Position numbers and translations under genes: made by a program. 64,000 nt of DNA from Megamerina dolium (lineage: Eukaryota; Arthropoda; Insecta; Diptera; Megamerinidae). Below the pieces are notes generated by a model. It was given only the letters and a program-made list of their open reading frames with translations, searched no databases and was not told the DNA's origin. Positions 1-9,762 of this stretch are shown here, piece after piece. The DNA lies in NCBI GenBank assembly GCA_963854835.1, contig OY978525.1, positions 44,517,554 to 44,581,553 of the forward strand, written 5' to 3'. Position 1 is the stretch's first letter, and every line of letters begins with the position of its first letter.

Positions 1-589
1 TTTCTATTTCCTTTTTTATTATATCAATTTTGAATTTCGTTTGCAATATGAATGTATTTCTGAATTCTTCGCTGTCTTTTAACGTTTTCAGTATTTTGTT
101 GCTTACGTCTGTAATATTATTTATTCTTTCAATTATTCTCTTATTTATTATAACTTGATCATTATTGTTTTTTGTTAATTCTCCAAGATTGTCATTTATT
201 GCTATTAAATCATTATGGTCTGGGCTTCCTGCTAACCATTTCCAAGCAGCGCCTATTACATCTAATGATCTCTTATTTCTAGTTTTAGGTGTTAATTCGT
301 TTATAGATCTTTCTAGGTAGACTATTTCTTCCTTCAGGAATGGGAATAAAGGATGGGATGTTGGTATAGTTTTAATAAAGCCAAGTCGTATGTTAGATGT
401 AATAATGGAAAACTCTGTAATATTTATGATGTGGAAAATCCTGTAAGTGCCAGTTTCAATTTTCCCAATGCCGTCGTCGATGGTGACTATTTCTGATTGT
501 GAATATTCTAATATTTCGACTGATCCTTGTCCTAAATGGCTGTTGATGATGAAAAGAAGAGATCTAAAAGATATGATTTTATTGATTTT
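1..589 (-). CDS. env: Errantivirus-1 Env, N-terminal/central part (truncated by window edge)
   Basis: An uninterrupted minus-strand frame of about 196 codons runs from 589 to the window edge. It overlaps the pol stop (TAA at 581-579) and has no nearby ATG, which fits an env made from a spliced mRNA whose initiator lies upstream. A furin-like R-N-K-R sits at 281-270. It is followed by the conserved AWKWLAGSPDH stretch, about 30 residues downstream, that marks the baculovirus-F-like Env of errantiviruses, then a helix/coiled-coil-like segment rich in N, I and K. Env is a membrane fusion glycoprotein cleaved by host furin. The signal peptide and transmembrane anchor are not in view, so completeness cannot be judged. 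Confidence 0.85.
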
Positions 590-2459
590 TTATTCGGTCT
601 TTGTGGACTATTTTTCCTGATTCTGTTGTTACTGTAGTAGTTTTATTTTCTTTAACAATTTCTTCTTTATATCTTTTTGAAAGTTTAGTACCTAACCTTT
701 TATTTTGTTTAACGTAAATTTTATTTCCTTGCTCGTAATTAATATTTTCAGATTTGTTTTTGTTATGGTATTGTAAATCTTGTTCTTGTTTTCTTTTCAA
801 CTTTTCGAAATTGGCTGTCCTTATTTGTTCTCTATTGTCAGGGTCGGCTGAAGTTGGCCTTCCAAAAAATAAGTCAACTGGTTTTTTCCCAGTAACGGAA
901 TGAATAGTGTGATTGTATTCGTTTACTGAACATTCTAATAATGAGTCAAAATTCTTGTCAGGATGTTCTTGTTTAAGGCATCTCATGATTTCGGCTATTG
1001 TGGAGTGAAAGCGTTCTATTTGACCATTTACTTCGCTTTTGTAAGGAGGAGCAATGAAGATATTAATATTGAATTCATTTTCTAACATAAATTTTATTGG
1101 TTGTGAGCTAAAGGCTTTTTCATTATCAAAAACTATGTTTTTGGGTATTCCAAAGTGAAGTATGATTTCTCGTAGAGGTTTCCTAATATTTTCCATGCTC
1201 CTTCCATCTATACTCTTTGTGACTGCTAATTTTGAAAATTTGTCAATGGAGGTGAGTATTTGGTGTTTGTCTGTGGAGAAAATATCTATATGGATTGTAT
1301 GACCGGAATATTCAGGTAGAGGAGTGGTGCCTAATTTAGTTTTATTCGGGTGACGGTCATATTTGCTTTCTTTGCAAATTCGACATATCTTAGTTATATT
1401 TTTGATTTTCTTTGCCATTGCCGGGAAAAAATATTTTTCCAAAATCTGTAAACGGTTTTCTTTCTCATTTCTATGTGCTCGATTATGTGTTTCAATAATA
1501 ATTTTGTTCTGTTCTTCTGTGTCAGTCACATCATCTACCATTTGATGTGTAAATCGGATTTTATAATTGGCAAAGTGATGAGTATAAATGGTTTGAATTC
1601 TTAACATTATCTGTTCAGATGTCCTTATTCCATTAATTATGGCAGGATTGAGGTGCTTCCTTAAGATGTCTACGAGTGAGGCTTCGGCAGTATCACTTAC
1701 CGTGATTGTGTGTCTATGGTACATGGGAAATATTATATCAAATTTGTAAGAAGGTGTAGAATCTTCGGATATGAGAATTTGATTTTTGAAAACATTAATA
1801 GGTACTTCTACAGATGGTATTAAATTTTCAGACGAGCTATCACTGCTGTGGATAGTGGGGGTTAATGAATTTATACTGTTTATTGGTGGTCTGGAAAGGA
1901 AGTCCGCTACTACATTTGTATTTCCTGGTTTATAAATTAGCTCATGATTATATTCCTCCAGTTGAGCTTTCCATCTTTTCATTTTTGCGTTTGTATTTTT
2001 GTTGCTGAGAGCAAAGGTTAACGGTTGATGATCGGTAAAAATTTTTACTTTCTTTGAACCGTAAAGAAAACATCTGAGGGATTGTAATGCATCGATGATT
2101 GCAAGCATTTCTTTCTCGTTGGTCGCGTAACTTTCTTCAGCTCTGCTAAGTGTTCGCGAGAGGAAGGATATTGGTCTGCCATCTTGAGAAAGTACAGCTC
2201 CTAGAGCGTAATCAGAAGCGTCTGTTGTAAGTTCGAAAGCTTTATTGAAATCAGGATAGTGAAGCATCACATATTCTGATACTAGGCACATTTTTAATTG
2301 CTTAAAGGCCTCTATTTGTTGTGCTGATAAGTTTATTGAAGTCTTTTTAGACATGTGCTTAGAAATTCGTCCCAACTCCCCTCTAAGAATTTCAGTTAGG
2401 GGTTTAGCGATTTGGGCATATGCTTTTACGAATCTGCGATAATGTCCTGCCATTCCCAA
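579..2459 (-). CDS. pol: Errantivirus-1 Pol, RNase H and integrase part
   Basis: This 626-residue open frame carries the RT connection, RNase H and integrase. RNase H motifs are TDASDYALGAVL near residue 78 and the downstream TDHQPL. The integrase has an HHCC zinc-binding N-terminus (H..H in HNRAH, then CRIC), a DDE core with IDIF, FDNEKAF and the E of GQIERFHS, and a basic C-terminus. These domains degrade the RNA template and insert the cDNA in the nucleus. The frame differs from the RT frame by one base and overlaps it at 2426-2459. Sequence similarity continues across the junction, so this is a frameshift mutation rather than a natural ORF boundary. The integrase itself looks undamaged. 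Confidence 0.92.
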   Translation of the reverse strand: MGMAGHYRRFVKAYAQIAKPLTEILRGELGRISKHMSKKTSINLSAQQIEAFKQLKMCLVSEYVMLHYPDFNKAFELTTDASDYALGAVLSQDGRPISFLSRTLSRAEESYATNEKEMLAIIDALQSLRCFLYGSKKVKIFTDHQPLTFALSNKNTNAKMKRWKAQLEEYNHELIYKPGNTNVVADFLSRPPINSINSLTPTIHSSDSSSENLIPSVEVPINVFKNQILISEDSTPSYKFDIIFPMYHRHTITVSDTAEASLVDILRKHLNPAIINGIRTSEQIMLRIQTIYTHHFANYKIRFTHQMVDDVTDTEEQNKIIIETHNRAHRNEKENRLQILEKYFFPAMAKKIKNITKICRICKESKYDRHPNKTKLGTTPLPEYSGHTIHIDIFSTDKHQILTSIDKFSKLAVTKSIDGRSMENIRKPLREIILHFGIPKNIVFDNEKAFSSQPIKFMLENEFNINIFIAPPYKSEVNGQIERFHSTIAEIMRCLKQEHPDKNFDSLLECSVNEYNHTIHSVTGKKPVDLFFGRPTSADPDNREQIRTANFEKLKRKQEQDLQYHNKNKSENINYEQGNKIYVKQNKRLGTKLSKRYKEEIVKENKTTTVTTESGKIVHKDRIKNQ

Positions 2460-3568
2460 AAAGGAACGTAAATCGTGGATATTCTTCGGACGGGGAAAGT
2501 TTTTATCGCTTCTACTTTTTTAGGGGTGGTACGAATACCATTTTGTCCAACTATAATACCGGGAAATTCGGTTTCTTCCTTGATAAATTCACATTTATCA
2601 AATTGCACTTTAAGATTTGCGTTCTCTAGTGTGTCAAAAATAATTTTGAGATCATTGAAATGCTCTTCTTTACTTTTGCTGAATATAATGATGTCGTCAA
2701 TATAGACATAACATCGAACGCCGATGTGTTCCCTTAGGATATCATCTAGTGTGCGTTGGAAAATTGCTGGAGCATTTCTCAGGCCAAATGGAAGTCGGGT
2801 AAACTCGAACTTTCCATTTGCAATGGAGAAAGCAGTTTTTTCAATATCTGCGTCATTGAGAGCAATTTGATGAAACCCACTTTTAAGATCAATTGTGGAA
2901 AAGTATTTGTTTGATCCTAAATTAGAAAGAATTGTGGTTACATCAGGAATAGGGTATTTGTCCGGTATGGTATCTTCGTTTAGTTTACGGTAATCAATTA
3001 CCATACGGTATTTCTGTAAACCCGAAGCATCCTGCTTCTTTGGTACTATCCAGACAGGAGAATTGTAAGGAGATTTTGATGGACGAATAATGCCATCTTT
3101 TAGCAATTCTTCGATTTGTTTATCTATTTCATTTTTTAAAGGCATAGGATATGGGTATGTTTTTGAATAAATTGGCCTATCACTCTTAGTCCTTATTTCA
3201 GCTTTCACGTTTGTTACGAAAGTGAGTCGTTTGTCTGGTTCAGAGAATAAGGTTGGACAGGTGTAACAAAGTTTGTTTAATTTAATAACAGCATTTAAAT
3301 CCTTTAGTGTGTCATTTCCTATAATGGCCTCGGAGGTCGATAGGTTGGGTAAGATGTGAAATTTTATTTTTCCTATGTTGTTGCCAAAAATATCAATATT
3401 AGCGTGATGCGTAATTTTGACTTGTCCGCCTATTGAATTAGCAAAGAATGGTTTATTGGCTATAGGTTGTCTTATTAGTTTTGGAGTAATGTAATTTTTG
3501 TTTGAACCAGTATCTAGTAGAAATTTGACTTCATTGCCGTTTTTCATTTTGAAACTGAAGTAAGGCAA
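2426..3568 (-). CDS. pol: Errantivirus-1 Pol, protease and reverse transcriptase part
   Basis: This 380-residue frame begins with an aspartic protease (FLLDTGSNKNYI, the DTG active site, around residue 15) and continues into a Ty3/gypsy RT: the LPFGLRNAPAIFQR motif, then YVYIDDIIIFS with both catalytic Asp residues. It lies just downstream of gag in the -1 frame, consistent with production as a Gag-Pol fusion. The last 25 residues are out of frame with the family, because of a one-base loss near 2,500, and end in a premature stop. The listed Met is only the first in the frame; ribosomes would normally enter by frameshifting from gag. Confidence 0.92.
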   Translation of the reverse strand: MPYFSFKMKNGNEVKFLLDTGSNKNYITPKLIRQPIANKPFFANSIGGQVKITHHANIDIFGNNIGKIKFHILPNLSTSEAIIGNDTLKDLNAVIKLNKLCYTCPTLFSEPDKRLTFVTNVKAEIRTKSDRPIYSKTYPYPMPLKNEIDKQIEELLKDGIIRPSKSPYNSPVWIVPKKQDASGLQKYRMVIDYRKLNEDTIPDKYPIPDVTTILSNLGSNKYFSTIDLKSGFHQIALNDADIEKTAFSIANGKFEFTRLPFGLRNAPAIFQRTLDDILREHIGVRCYVYIDDIIIFSKSKEEHFNDLKIIFDTLENANLKVQFDKCEFIKEETEFPGIIVGQNGIRTTPKKVEAIKTFPVRRISTIYVPFWEWQDIIADS

Positions 3569-3579
3569 TGAAGAAGAGT

Positions 3580-4875
3580 TTAGTCTAAAAAATTGATGTT
3601 ATCAGTTGTTGTTTCATCTTCAGCATATTCTTCTTCATCTTCGAGTTGATAATCCTCTGGATTTTCCGCGTAGTGTTCCTCAGGGTATTCCACTATATGT
3701 GGTGGGTCTTCTGTCGCCGTTTCCACATTGTAAACTTTTGGAAATTTCTTTGGCTGATAGGTGTTTTGAGAGTGTGGACGTTTTTGAAAATTATTTTGTT
3801 GAAAATTATTTTGGTTGGGAGATGGTCTGTTCTGGTAGTTAACTTGTTTAGTCTGTATGGATGGGTCTATGTCCATTGGCACAGGTGGTTTGGGTGGAAG
3901 AGGTGGCCTGTAATGTGCTTGAGGAGCGTAGTATGTCTGTCTTTGACTGAAATGAGGAGTTTGATTTGGATTTGGGAATTGCTTTTGGTTGAAGTTAGTA
4001 AGCTCTGGATAGAAAGGACGTGAACCTGAAAATTTTTGATACTGTGGGATATGTTGTTGACGATTGGTATTATTTTGAAAGCCGGAAGGCATATTGTGGG
4101 CATGGTTGGCTCTGTAATTCATGTTGCTTAATTTTAAGCACATATGAAGAGCTTCAGGCAAACTTTTTGGTTCTCTAACACTCAGGAGACTGGGTAAAGC
4201 ACCATTGAGACCTCTGATAAAGGTATCAAGAGCTTTCTCTCGATAAGTTGTTGCTAATGTAAGTAAGGCCTCCTCACCAAGTTCCAAACAATCAATTTTA
4301 TCTAAAATTAGAGAGAGATATTGATAGACCTGCTGGTAGAATTCTTCAACCGAACTACGCCTTTGGGCGAGGGTTGTCATTTGATATTCTAATGTGCCGA
4401 CATCTCTCTTATCAGAGTAATGTAGCATTAAACATTTTTTTATCTTACTCCAGTTTATAGGAGTTCTATATGATTCAAGAGCTGCGTCTGCTTCTCCAAC
4501 TATTTTGTGCCTAATCGTGTGAAGAATCACGAAATATTTGGGTGTCTCACTATTTTGTCCGTACATTTGTAGGATCCTATCGACAGACTTTCTCCAGGAG
4601 CTAAACTCCCCAGGTTTCCCTGAAAATTCCCTCAGACATTTGACTACGTCGGGCACTCTTTCGGAGTCTTCTATATTTTTACTGAAGTCTATATGAGGTT
4701 CCCCTTCTTCTATTATGGTTGGTTGAAGAACACTTTCGATTGTTTCCTTTATTATTATAGCAAGTTCTTTTTTCTGGTTAGTGGTGAAGAATGTGGATGA
4801 GGAGGGGTTATCTATTTTTAATTTTGACATATTTGCTATTATCTCTTCTTCTTTATTCATTTTAATTTTTTTCAC
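3580..4875 (-). CDS. gag: Errantivirus-1 Gag
   Basis: An intact 431-residue protein. The N-terminal part (to about residue 260) has the capsid-like helical region of errantivirus Gag, including a conserved LREFSGKPGEFSSWRKSVD stretch. The C-terminal third is rich in N, Q and P and ends in a strongly acidic tail. There is no CCHC zinc knuckle, which is normal for gypsy-type errantiviruses. Gag assembles the cytoplasmic particle that packages element RNA. The ATG at 4,875 follows a leader of about 790 bp. No frameshift or stop is seen. Confidence 0.9.
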   Translation of the reverse strand: MKKIKMNKEEEIIANMSKLKIDNPSSSTFFTTNQKKELAIIIKETIESVLQPTIIEEGEPHIDFSKNIEDSERVPDVVKCLREFSGKPGEFSSWRKSVDRILQMYGQNSETPKYFVILHTIRHKIVGEADAALESYRTPINWSKIKKCLMLHYSDKRDVGTLEYQMTTLAQRRSSVEEFYQQVYQYLSLILDKIDCLELGEEALLTLATTYREKALDTFIRGLNGALPSLLSVREPKSLPEALHMCLKLSNMNYRANHAHNMPSGFQNNTNRQQHIPQYQKFSGSRPFYPELTNFNQKQFPNPNQTPHFSQRQTYYAPQAHYRPPLPPKPPVPMDIDPSIQTKQVNYQNRPSPNQNNFQQNNFQKRPHSQNTYQPKKFPKVYNVETATEDPPHIVEYPEEHYAENPEDYQLEDEEEYAEDETTTDNINFLD

Positions 4876-4944
4876 TTTATCCCTTAAATAATACTATAAT
4901 TACAATACAATATCACTAGATTATCTTACAGTAATAATGTGGTC

Positions 4945-5055
4945 CTTGCCATAGTTGGAGTATTTCTGGATCAAAGCAATGGTTGTTGATAATGGTGTTG
5001 AAGTATCTCTGGATGAAGTATCTCTGGATCTGTTAAAGTATCTCTGGTTGAGGAT
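4945..5055 (-). repeat. Short imperfect tandem repeat in errantivirus leader
   Basis: A unit read on the plus strand as agtatctctggat (first copy agtatttctggat) recurs about four times at irregular spacing between 4,945 and 5,055. It lies in the untranslated leader between PBS and gag. Repeated leader motifs can be packaging signals or protein-binding arrays; here the role is unknown. Confidence 0.7.
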
Positions 5056-5067
5056 CGTCTGGGAGTA

Positions 5068-5235
5068 CAATGGAGTTTGTTTTAGCTTTCTGTTTTATGT
5101 TACACTTTAAATTCTTCTTAGATTATTCAGGAGAGTACAATGGAGTTTGTTTTAGCTTGCTGTGTGATAATTACACTATAAATTCTTCCTTAGATTATTC
5201 AGGAGAGTACAATGGAGTTTGTTTTCTTATTTTTT
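5068..5235 (-). repeat. About 70-bp tandem repeat, 2.3 copies, in errantivirus leader
   Basis: The phrase gagtacaatggagtttgttt occurs three times, at about 5,071, 5,134 and 5,205, separated by similar intervening sequence (ttacact..aaattcttc..ttagattattcagga). The copies differ slightly, so this is not an exact duplication. It lies 200-400 bp upstream of the gag start in the genomic RNA leader. Confidence 0.8.
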
Positions 5236-5664
5236 TGTTTTTATTTTAGTATGACTTTATTTCAAAGGATTTTTCACAAAATGTTTTGTATTTTTAGTTT
5301 TGCTTCATAAATTTTGTTTTGTTTCACAAATAATACTTTTGTTTTATTATTATTATTGTTTAAAATATTAGTTTTTTTTTCAAATTTTTATAGTTTGTTA
5401 TTATAATTAGTTCACTTTGTTAAAAATGTTGATTTTATTAAATTTAGTTCACTTGTTAAAATTTTTCCTTCTTAAATTTAGTTCACTTTTAATTTCACTT
5501 GTTAGTTTTGATTTATCGTGGTTTCACAAATGTTATACCCTAAAGGGCGGGACAGTACAGTCCTTCCTTTTTTTAGATCTAGGGATCAAATACTAAGGAG
5601 CCACTTTTGGGTTTTATTTTTTTAACGGCCGCGTGGTAAATTTTACTCAATTTATTCCGACGCG
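5236..5664 (-). other. AT-rich errantivirus leader, noncoding
   Basis: This continues the leader between PBS and gag. It is strongly T-rich on the plus strand, with a loosely repeated tttagttcactt motif at about 5,405-5,500. I see no coding sequence. Confidence 0.7.
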
Positions 5665-5682
5665 GTCCCTGCTCGGGCGCCA
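5665..5682 (-). promoter_or_regulatory. Primer binding site, tRNA-Lys type
   Basis: On the minus strand this reads TGGCGCCCGAGCAGGGAC, immediately inside the 5' LTR. It differs by one base from the complement of the 3' end of a typical tRNA-Lys. It primes minus-strand DNA synthesis. Confidence 0.85.
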
Positions 5683-6034
5683 ATTAAACACTTTGATTGT
5701 ATTTTTATTAAAATATCTTTTATTAGGCAGCACTATGTGCTTTACTTTGAGTTCGGTGATAAACTGAATCTTAGATCTAAGTGCAATATTATTTATGCTA
5801 CTCTTGCCCAGTACCTTAGCCTAAACGTCTGCGCGTGGGAATCAATGTCAGCGATTAGCGTGAGAAGCTACTGTAGGGATGAACAGATCTTCTTTGCTTG
5901 TGAAAAGCATTGCAACGATGTTGCTACTGTGCGGACGATGTCGTCAGCAATAAGTGTGAGAAGTTAATTTGAATGAACAGGTGTTGTTTGGTGGTGGGAA
6001 TGCATTGCAACAATGTTGCAACAAAGTGGGGTTT
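5683..6034 (-). repeat. Errantivirus-1 5' LTR
   Basis: The inner edge is fixed by the PBS. A polyadenylation signal (AATAAA) is visible on the minus strand about 40 bp before the PBS, and the LTR ends in TTTAAT. The outer edge is inferred: the sequence stays LTR-like to the start of the (AT)n tract, but with no second LTR in the window the exact start cannot be fixed. The outer half is made of two copies of a roughly 91-bp repeat. Confidence 0.7.
5846..6029 (-). repeat. Degenerate 91-bp direct repeat in LTR U3
   Basis: Two adjacent units (about 5,846-5,937 and 5,938-6,029) share the order tgtcagc..a..agtgtgagaag, then atgaacag, then gcattgcaac.atgttgc. The divergence between units is marked, so the duplication is old. 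Repeated U3 blocks usually hold enhancer or repressor sites. Confidence 0.75.
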
Positions 6035-6038
6035 TAAC

Positions 6039-6471
<433 letters not shown>

Positions 6472-6619
6472 TTTTTTTTTTTTTTTATAAGCCTTTTTAT
6501 TGGATCTTTCTAAAATTACTTAGAAACTAACAATAAGTAATCAAATCTTACAAACTAACTAAAATTATGTGATATTCCCAACGTTCCATCACAATTTGGT
6601 GAGTCGCGAGGTATAGAAA

Positions 6620-9229
6620 TTTCACAGCATATTCAGTGTGTCTTTTCTTTTTAATCGACGATGCCCCGTGCTCAGCAACAATTGCCTAGCAAGGGGATTC
6701 GGATGACTGTGTAATTTTTGAATGTAGCGTCTGCAAGACAAATTGTGGGTACATTTAAATCTCGATGGATGTTAACGTTCTTCATATACCAAGGCGCGTT
6801 TACAATAATTCGCAGACACTTGGATTGTATTCGCTGCAATTTTTCGATATTTGAGGGAGATGCGGTGCCCCAAAACTGAATACCATAAGTCCAGATTGGC
6901 TTCAGGATTGCTTTATATAATAGCACTTTGTATTCGAGATTCAACTTTGATCTTTTGTGTATCAGCCACCATAACTGATTAATTTTAAGCTTGATCTGAG
7001 TTTTCTTTGCCTCTATGTGATTTTTCCAGGTCAGCCTTCTGTCGAGGTGAATACCCAAGTACTTTGTTGAGGAACATTGTGGAACTGATTGGCCATTAAT
7101 TTTAAGTGGGGGACATGTATCTAGCCTTAGCGTGAAGGTTACATGTACGCTCTTTGATTCATTGACTTTTATACGCCATTTTGCTAGCCAGATTTCGAGA
7201 GAATCGACATAAGTCTGCAGGAGTTTAGTAGCTTCTATGGGGTTAGAGCGAGTGCACAATATTGCCGTATCATCTGCAAAGGTCGATATAAATGTATAGT
7301 TATTGCTGGGCATATCTGTAGTGTATAAGAGATACAGTAAGGGGCCCAAAACGCTTCCTTGAGGAACGCCAGCGTGAATATCCAATGGATTTGTTGTGTA
7401 ATCCTTGTGATGTACGAGAAATTGTCTTTTCGTGAGGTAGCTACTAACCAATGAGGAGACATTTGCAGGCAGTAATAGTTTAAGTTTGTAAATAAGGCCA
7501 TCGTGCCATACTTTATCGAAAGCTTGAGTGATATCAAGAAAGACAGCTGAGCAATACTTTTTTTCTTCAAAAGTGTTCCTTATCAGAGTTACAATGCGGT
7601 GGACTTGTTCTATTGTGCGTGCTGTTTTCTAAATCCAAACTGATGTTGAGGAATCAGTTGGTTGAGATTTATGAATGGAGTTATATTCATGACAAGTAGC
7701 TTTTCGAATACTTTAGAGAGTAGAGGCAGGAGGCTGATATGTCTGTAGGATGCAACTTTTGTAGGGTTTTTCCTGGTTTTGCTATCATAATAATTTTTGA
7801 AGTTTTCCAGCATTTGGGATAGTGTTTAATACGAAGGATAGCATTGAAAATGTGCATGAGATGAATTACTGAAGCCGGAGGTAACTCTTTTATCATTTTA
7901 CCGGTAATTTTATCTGGACCAGGTGATTTTTTTGGGTTTAAATCTTTATAAATTGCTTTGAATATGTCCGTTTTTTTAATTTTGAGCGTTATTGAGCAAG
8001 GTTGAGAAGTTAATTTTGGTAATGATGACTGTGAAGAGGGTGGATTGGGTGTAAACACACTTTTTAGGCGGTTTGCAAAAGCCAAACCCTTCTCACAGTT
8101 GCTTCTAGCCCAATTACCGTCACTCAAACGGATGGGGGAATCAGTGAGAATTGGCCGATTTGAGTTTTTTGCTGATTTCCACAAAGAGTAGTCTGACGCT
8201 TCACCAGGTGTTAATTTCGCTATATGCTCTTCTAACTCTTTGTTGTTTTTATTTTTTAAGGCTTGCTTTAACTTTCGAGTGCAGTGCTGTAGCTGTGTTT
8301 TCAGATTCGGTGATCTGAATTCTTGCCATTGTCTTCGGAGTCTTCTTTTCTGTCTTACTAGCAATTCAATGTCGGCTGGTGTGTATGGGCTATAGTTTGA
8401 TTGCTTGCATACCTTTGTGCAGGTGGCTGAGCTGAGAGCTAATGAGAGCAGCTGGTTGAATTTTTCGAGTGCTGAGTCTACATCGTGTCCATTTCTTAAT
8501 ACAGTACTCAGAGGAAGATGGGAATTTATATGTTTCTTGAATTTTAACCAGTCTATTTTCTTTCTAACGAAAATGCCTTGTGGGCTTGGTGATTTTATAG
8601 ATATTACCGTGGGTGAGTGGTCAGATGATAGATCATAATTACACTCTGTAGAGATATATTACATCTGCAAACCTTTGGCGACTCCAAAATCTATGAGATC
8701 GGGTATTTTCCTCTTGTCCGTCGGCCAATATGTCGGTTGACCATTTGAAATAACATCGTAGCCGTGGTTAGTGATGATTGAACATAGTCTTCTGCCTTTT
8801 GGAGTTATTAGGCGGGAGCCCCAGTGAGTGTGTTTGGCGTTGAAATCGCCAGCAACCAAAAATTTGCTACCAAGAGTTGAGAAAAATTCTTTATATTGCT
8901 GTTCGGTAATACTGTATCTTGGGGACAGTATATCGCAGATATTACTAGTTTAAAGATGTATTCTTCCAGACATATAATGATGCTTGCAAGTAGACGCTAC
9001 TGAAATCTTCGAGAACATGATGTTTTATTCTGCTTTTTATCAATATGGCAGTTCCTCCGCGTGCCTTACTATGCGGATGATTTGTGGTGTACAGTTTGTA
9101 ATATGGTATTTGGTAGCAATTTTTGCCAGTGAAATGGGTCTCAGATATCATCGTTATGCCGATCTGGCTGGATTCAAGGAATTGAATTAGCTCCAAACGG
9201 TGCTAGCTTAAGCCGTTGGCGTTCCAGTG
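6620..9229 (-). pseudogene. J1 ORF2 (endonuclease-RT), broken
   Basis: The parts are, in order: APE-type endonuclease (9,196 to about 8,660, with GDFNAKHTHWGS), then a linker and RT (8,364-6,672, with FLDITQAFDKVW, GVPQGSVLGPLLYLLY and FADDTAILC). Breaks against J2: a stop near 8,653 after the FGVAKGLQM stretch, a frameshift near 7,765 after KPGK, another near 7,615 after RKQH, and one between 8,945 and 8,860. The RT catalytic FADD is intact here, unlike in J2. It cannot make a full product. Confidence 0.9.
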
Positions 9230-9645
9230 GATAGCAATGTTTGGAGTAACATCGATTAATTTTTCATCATTTCTTTCATCATTGTTTGCATTGAGTTCAT
9301 GAATTGGTTCATATTCTGAATTAATGTTTGAAGCCAATGTTCAAGGGTACTTGGCTGTTGGGTGGGCAGTGAGTGCTTCTGCTCATTATTTACATTGCTT
9401 TGATGGTGTGGGTTTTGTTTTAACACGCTAGCGTATGAATTGGTTTGATTCTTGTTTGGGATTGCAGAGAAGAATTGTGTTGCATCAATATTTTGTCTCT
9501 TACTTGAGTTGGCTATCTGAGTTTGCTCAACTGGTTTTAGAGGTTGATTGCTAGCGGAGAAATTTAGCTTTAGGGTTGTATATACTGGGCAACCTCTATA
9601 ATTTGCGGTGTGATTACCTCCACAATTGCTGCATTTTGCGTTACA
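9230..9645 (-). pseudogene. J1 ORF1 (Gag-like), C-terminal remnant
   Basis: This corresponds to the last zinc knuckle and the Q/M-rich C-terminus of J2 ORF1. The 5' break falls just before the CSNCGGNH knuckle; the sequence upstream of 9,645 is unrelated. ORF1 of Jockey elements is an RNA-binding Gag-like protein that chaperones the element RNA. Confidence 0.8.
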
Positions 9646-9762
9646 TCCTTGAGTCTAGTCGTTAGGTATTTAGTGAATGTTGTGGAAAAATAGTACACAA
9701 CACTATAAGTTAGACACGGTGTTTATGGAACTAAGCCGACAGCATTTCGGGCCATATGAGCC

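Larger units (their letters stand above)
1..6034 (-). mobile_element. Errantivirus-1: near-complete gypsy/17.6-type endogenous insect retrovirus
   Basis: In minus-strand order the element shows a 5' LTR, a tRNA-Lys-type primer binding site, a roughly 790-bp leader, gag, protease-RT, RNaseH-integrase and env. The left window edge cuts env, so the 3' LTR is not seen. The gag frame is intact, the protease frame lies in the -1 position relative to gag (as expected for -1 frameshifting), and the only clear lesion I see in pol is a one-base frameshift near 2,500 between RT and RNase H. The order and the env type match errantiviruses (Metaviridae with env). The outer LTR boundary next to the (AT)n tract is uncertain. 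Confidence 0.9.
6472..9645 (-). mobile_element. Jockey-clade LINE, copy J1 (5'-truncated)
   Basis: This is the reverse complement of most of copy J2 (34,105-38,560). It starts inside the ORF1 zinc knuckles (about 9,645) and ends in a poly(A) tract, seen as a T run at about 6,471-6,486. 5' truncation with an intact 3' end is the normal outcome of incomplete target-primed reverse transcription. The sequence is very close to J2 and J3, so the family was active not long ago. Confidence 0.93.

Noticed and set aside
5068..5235. CRISPR-like array
   Set aside because: Eukaryotic LTR-element leader; repeats are degenerate and tandem without unique spacers.
9646..9762. BEL-1 5' LTR
   Set aside because: Too short, and no LTR features or match to the putative LTR at 12,086-12,490.
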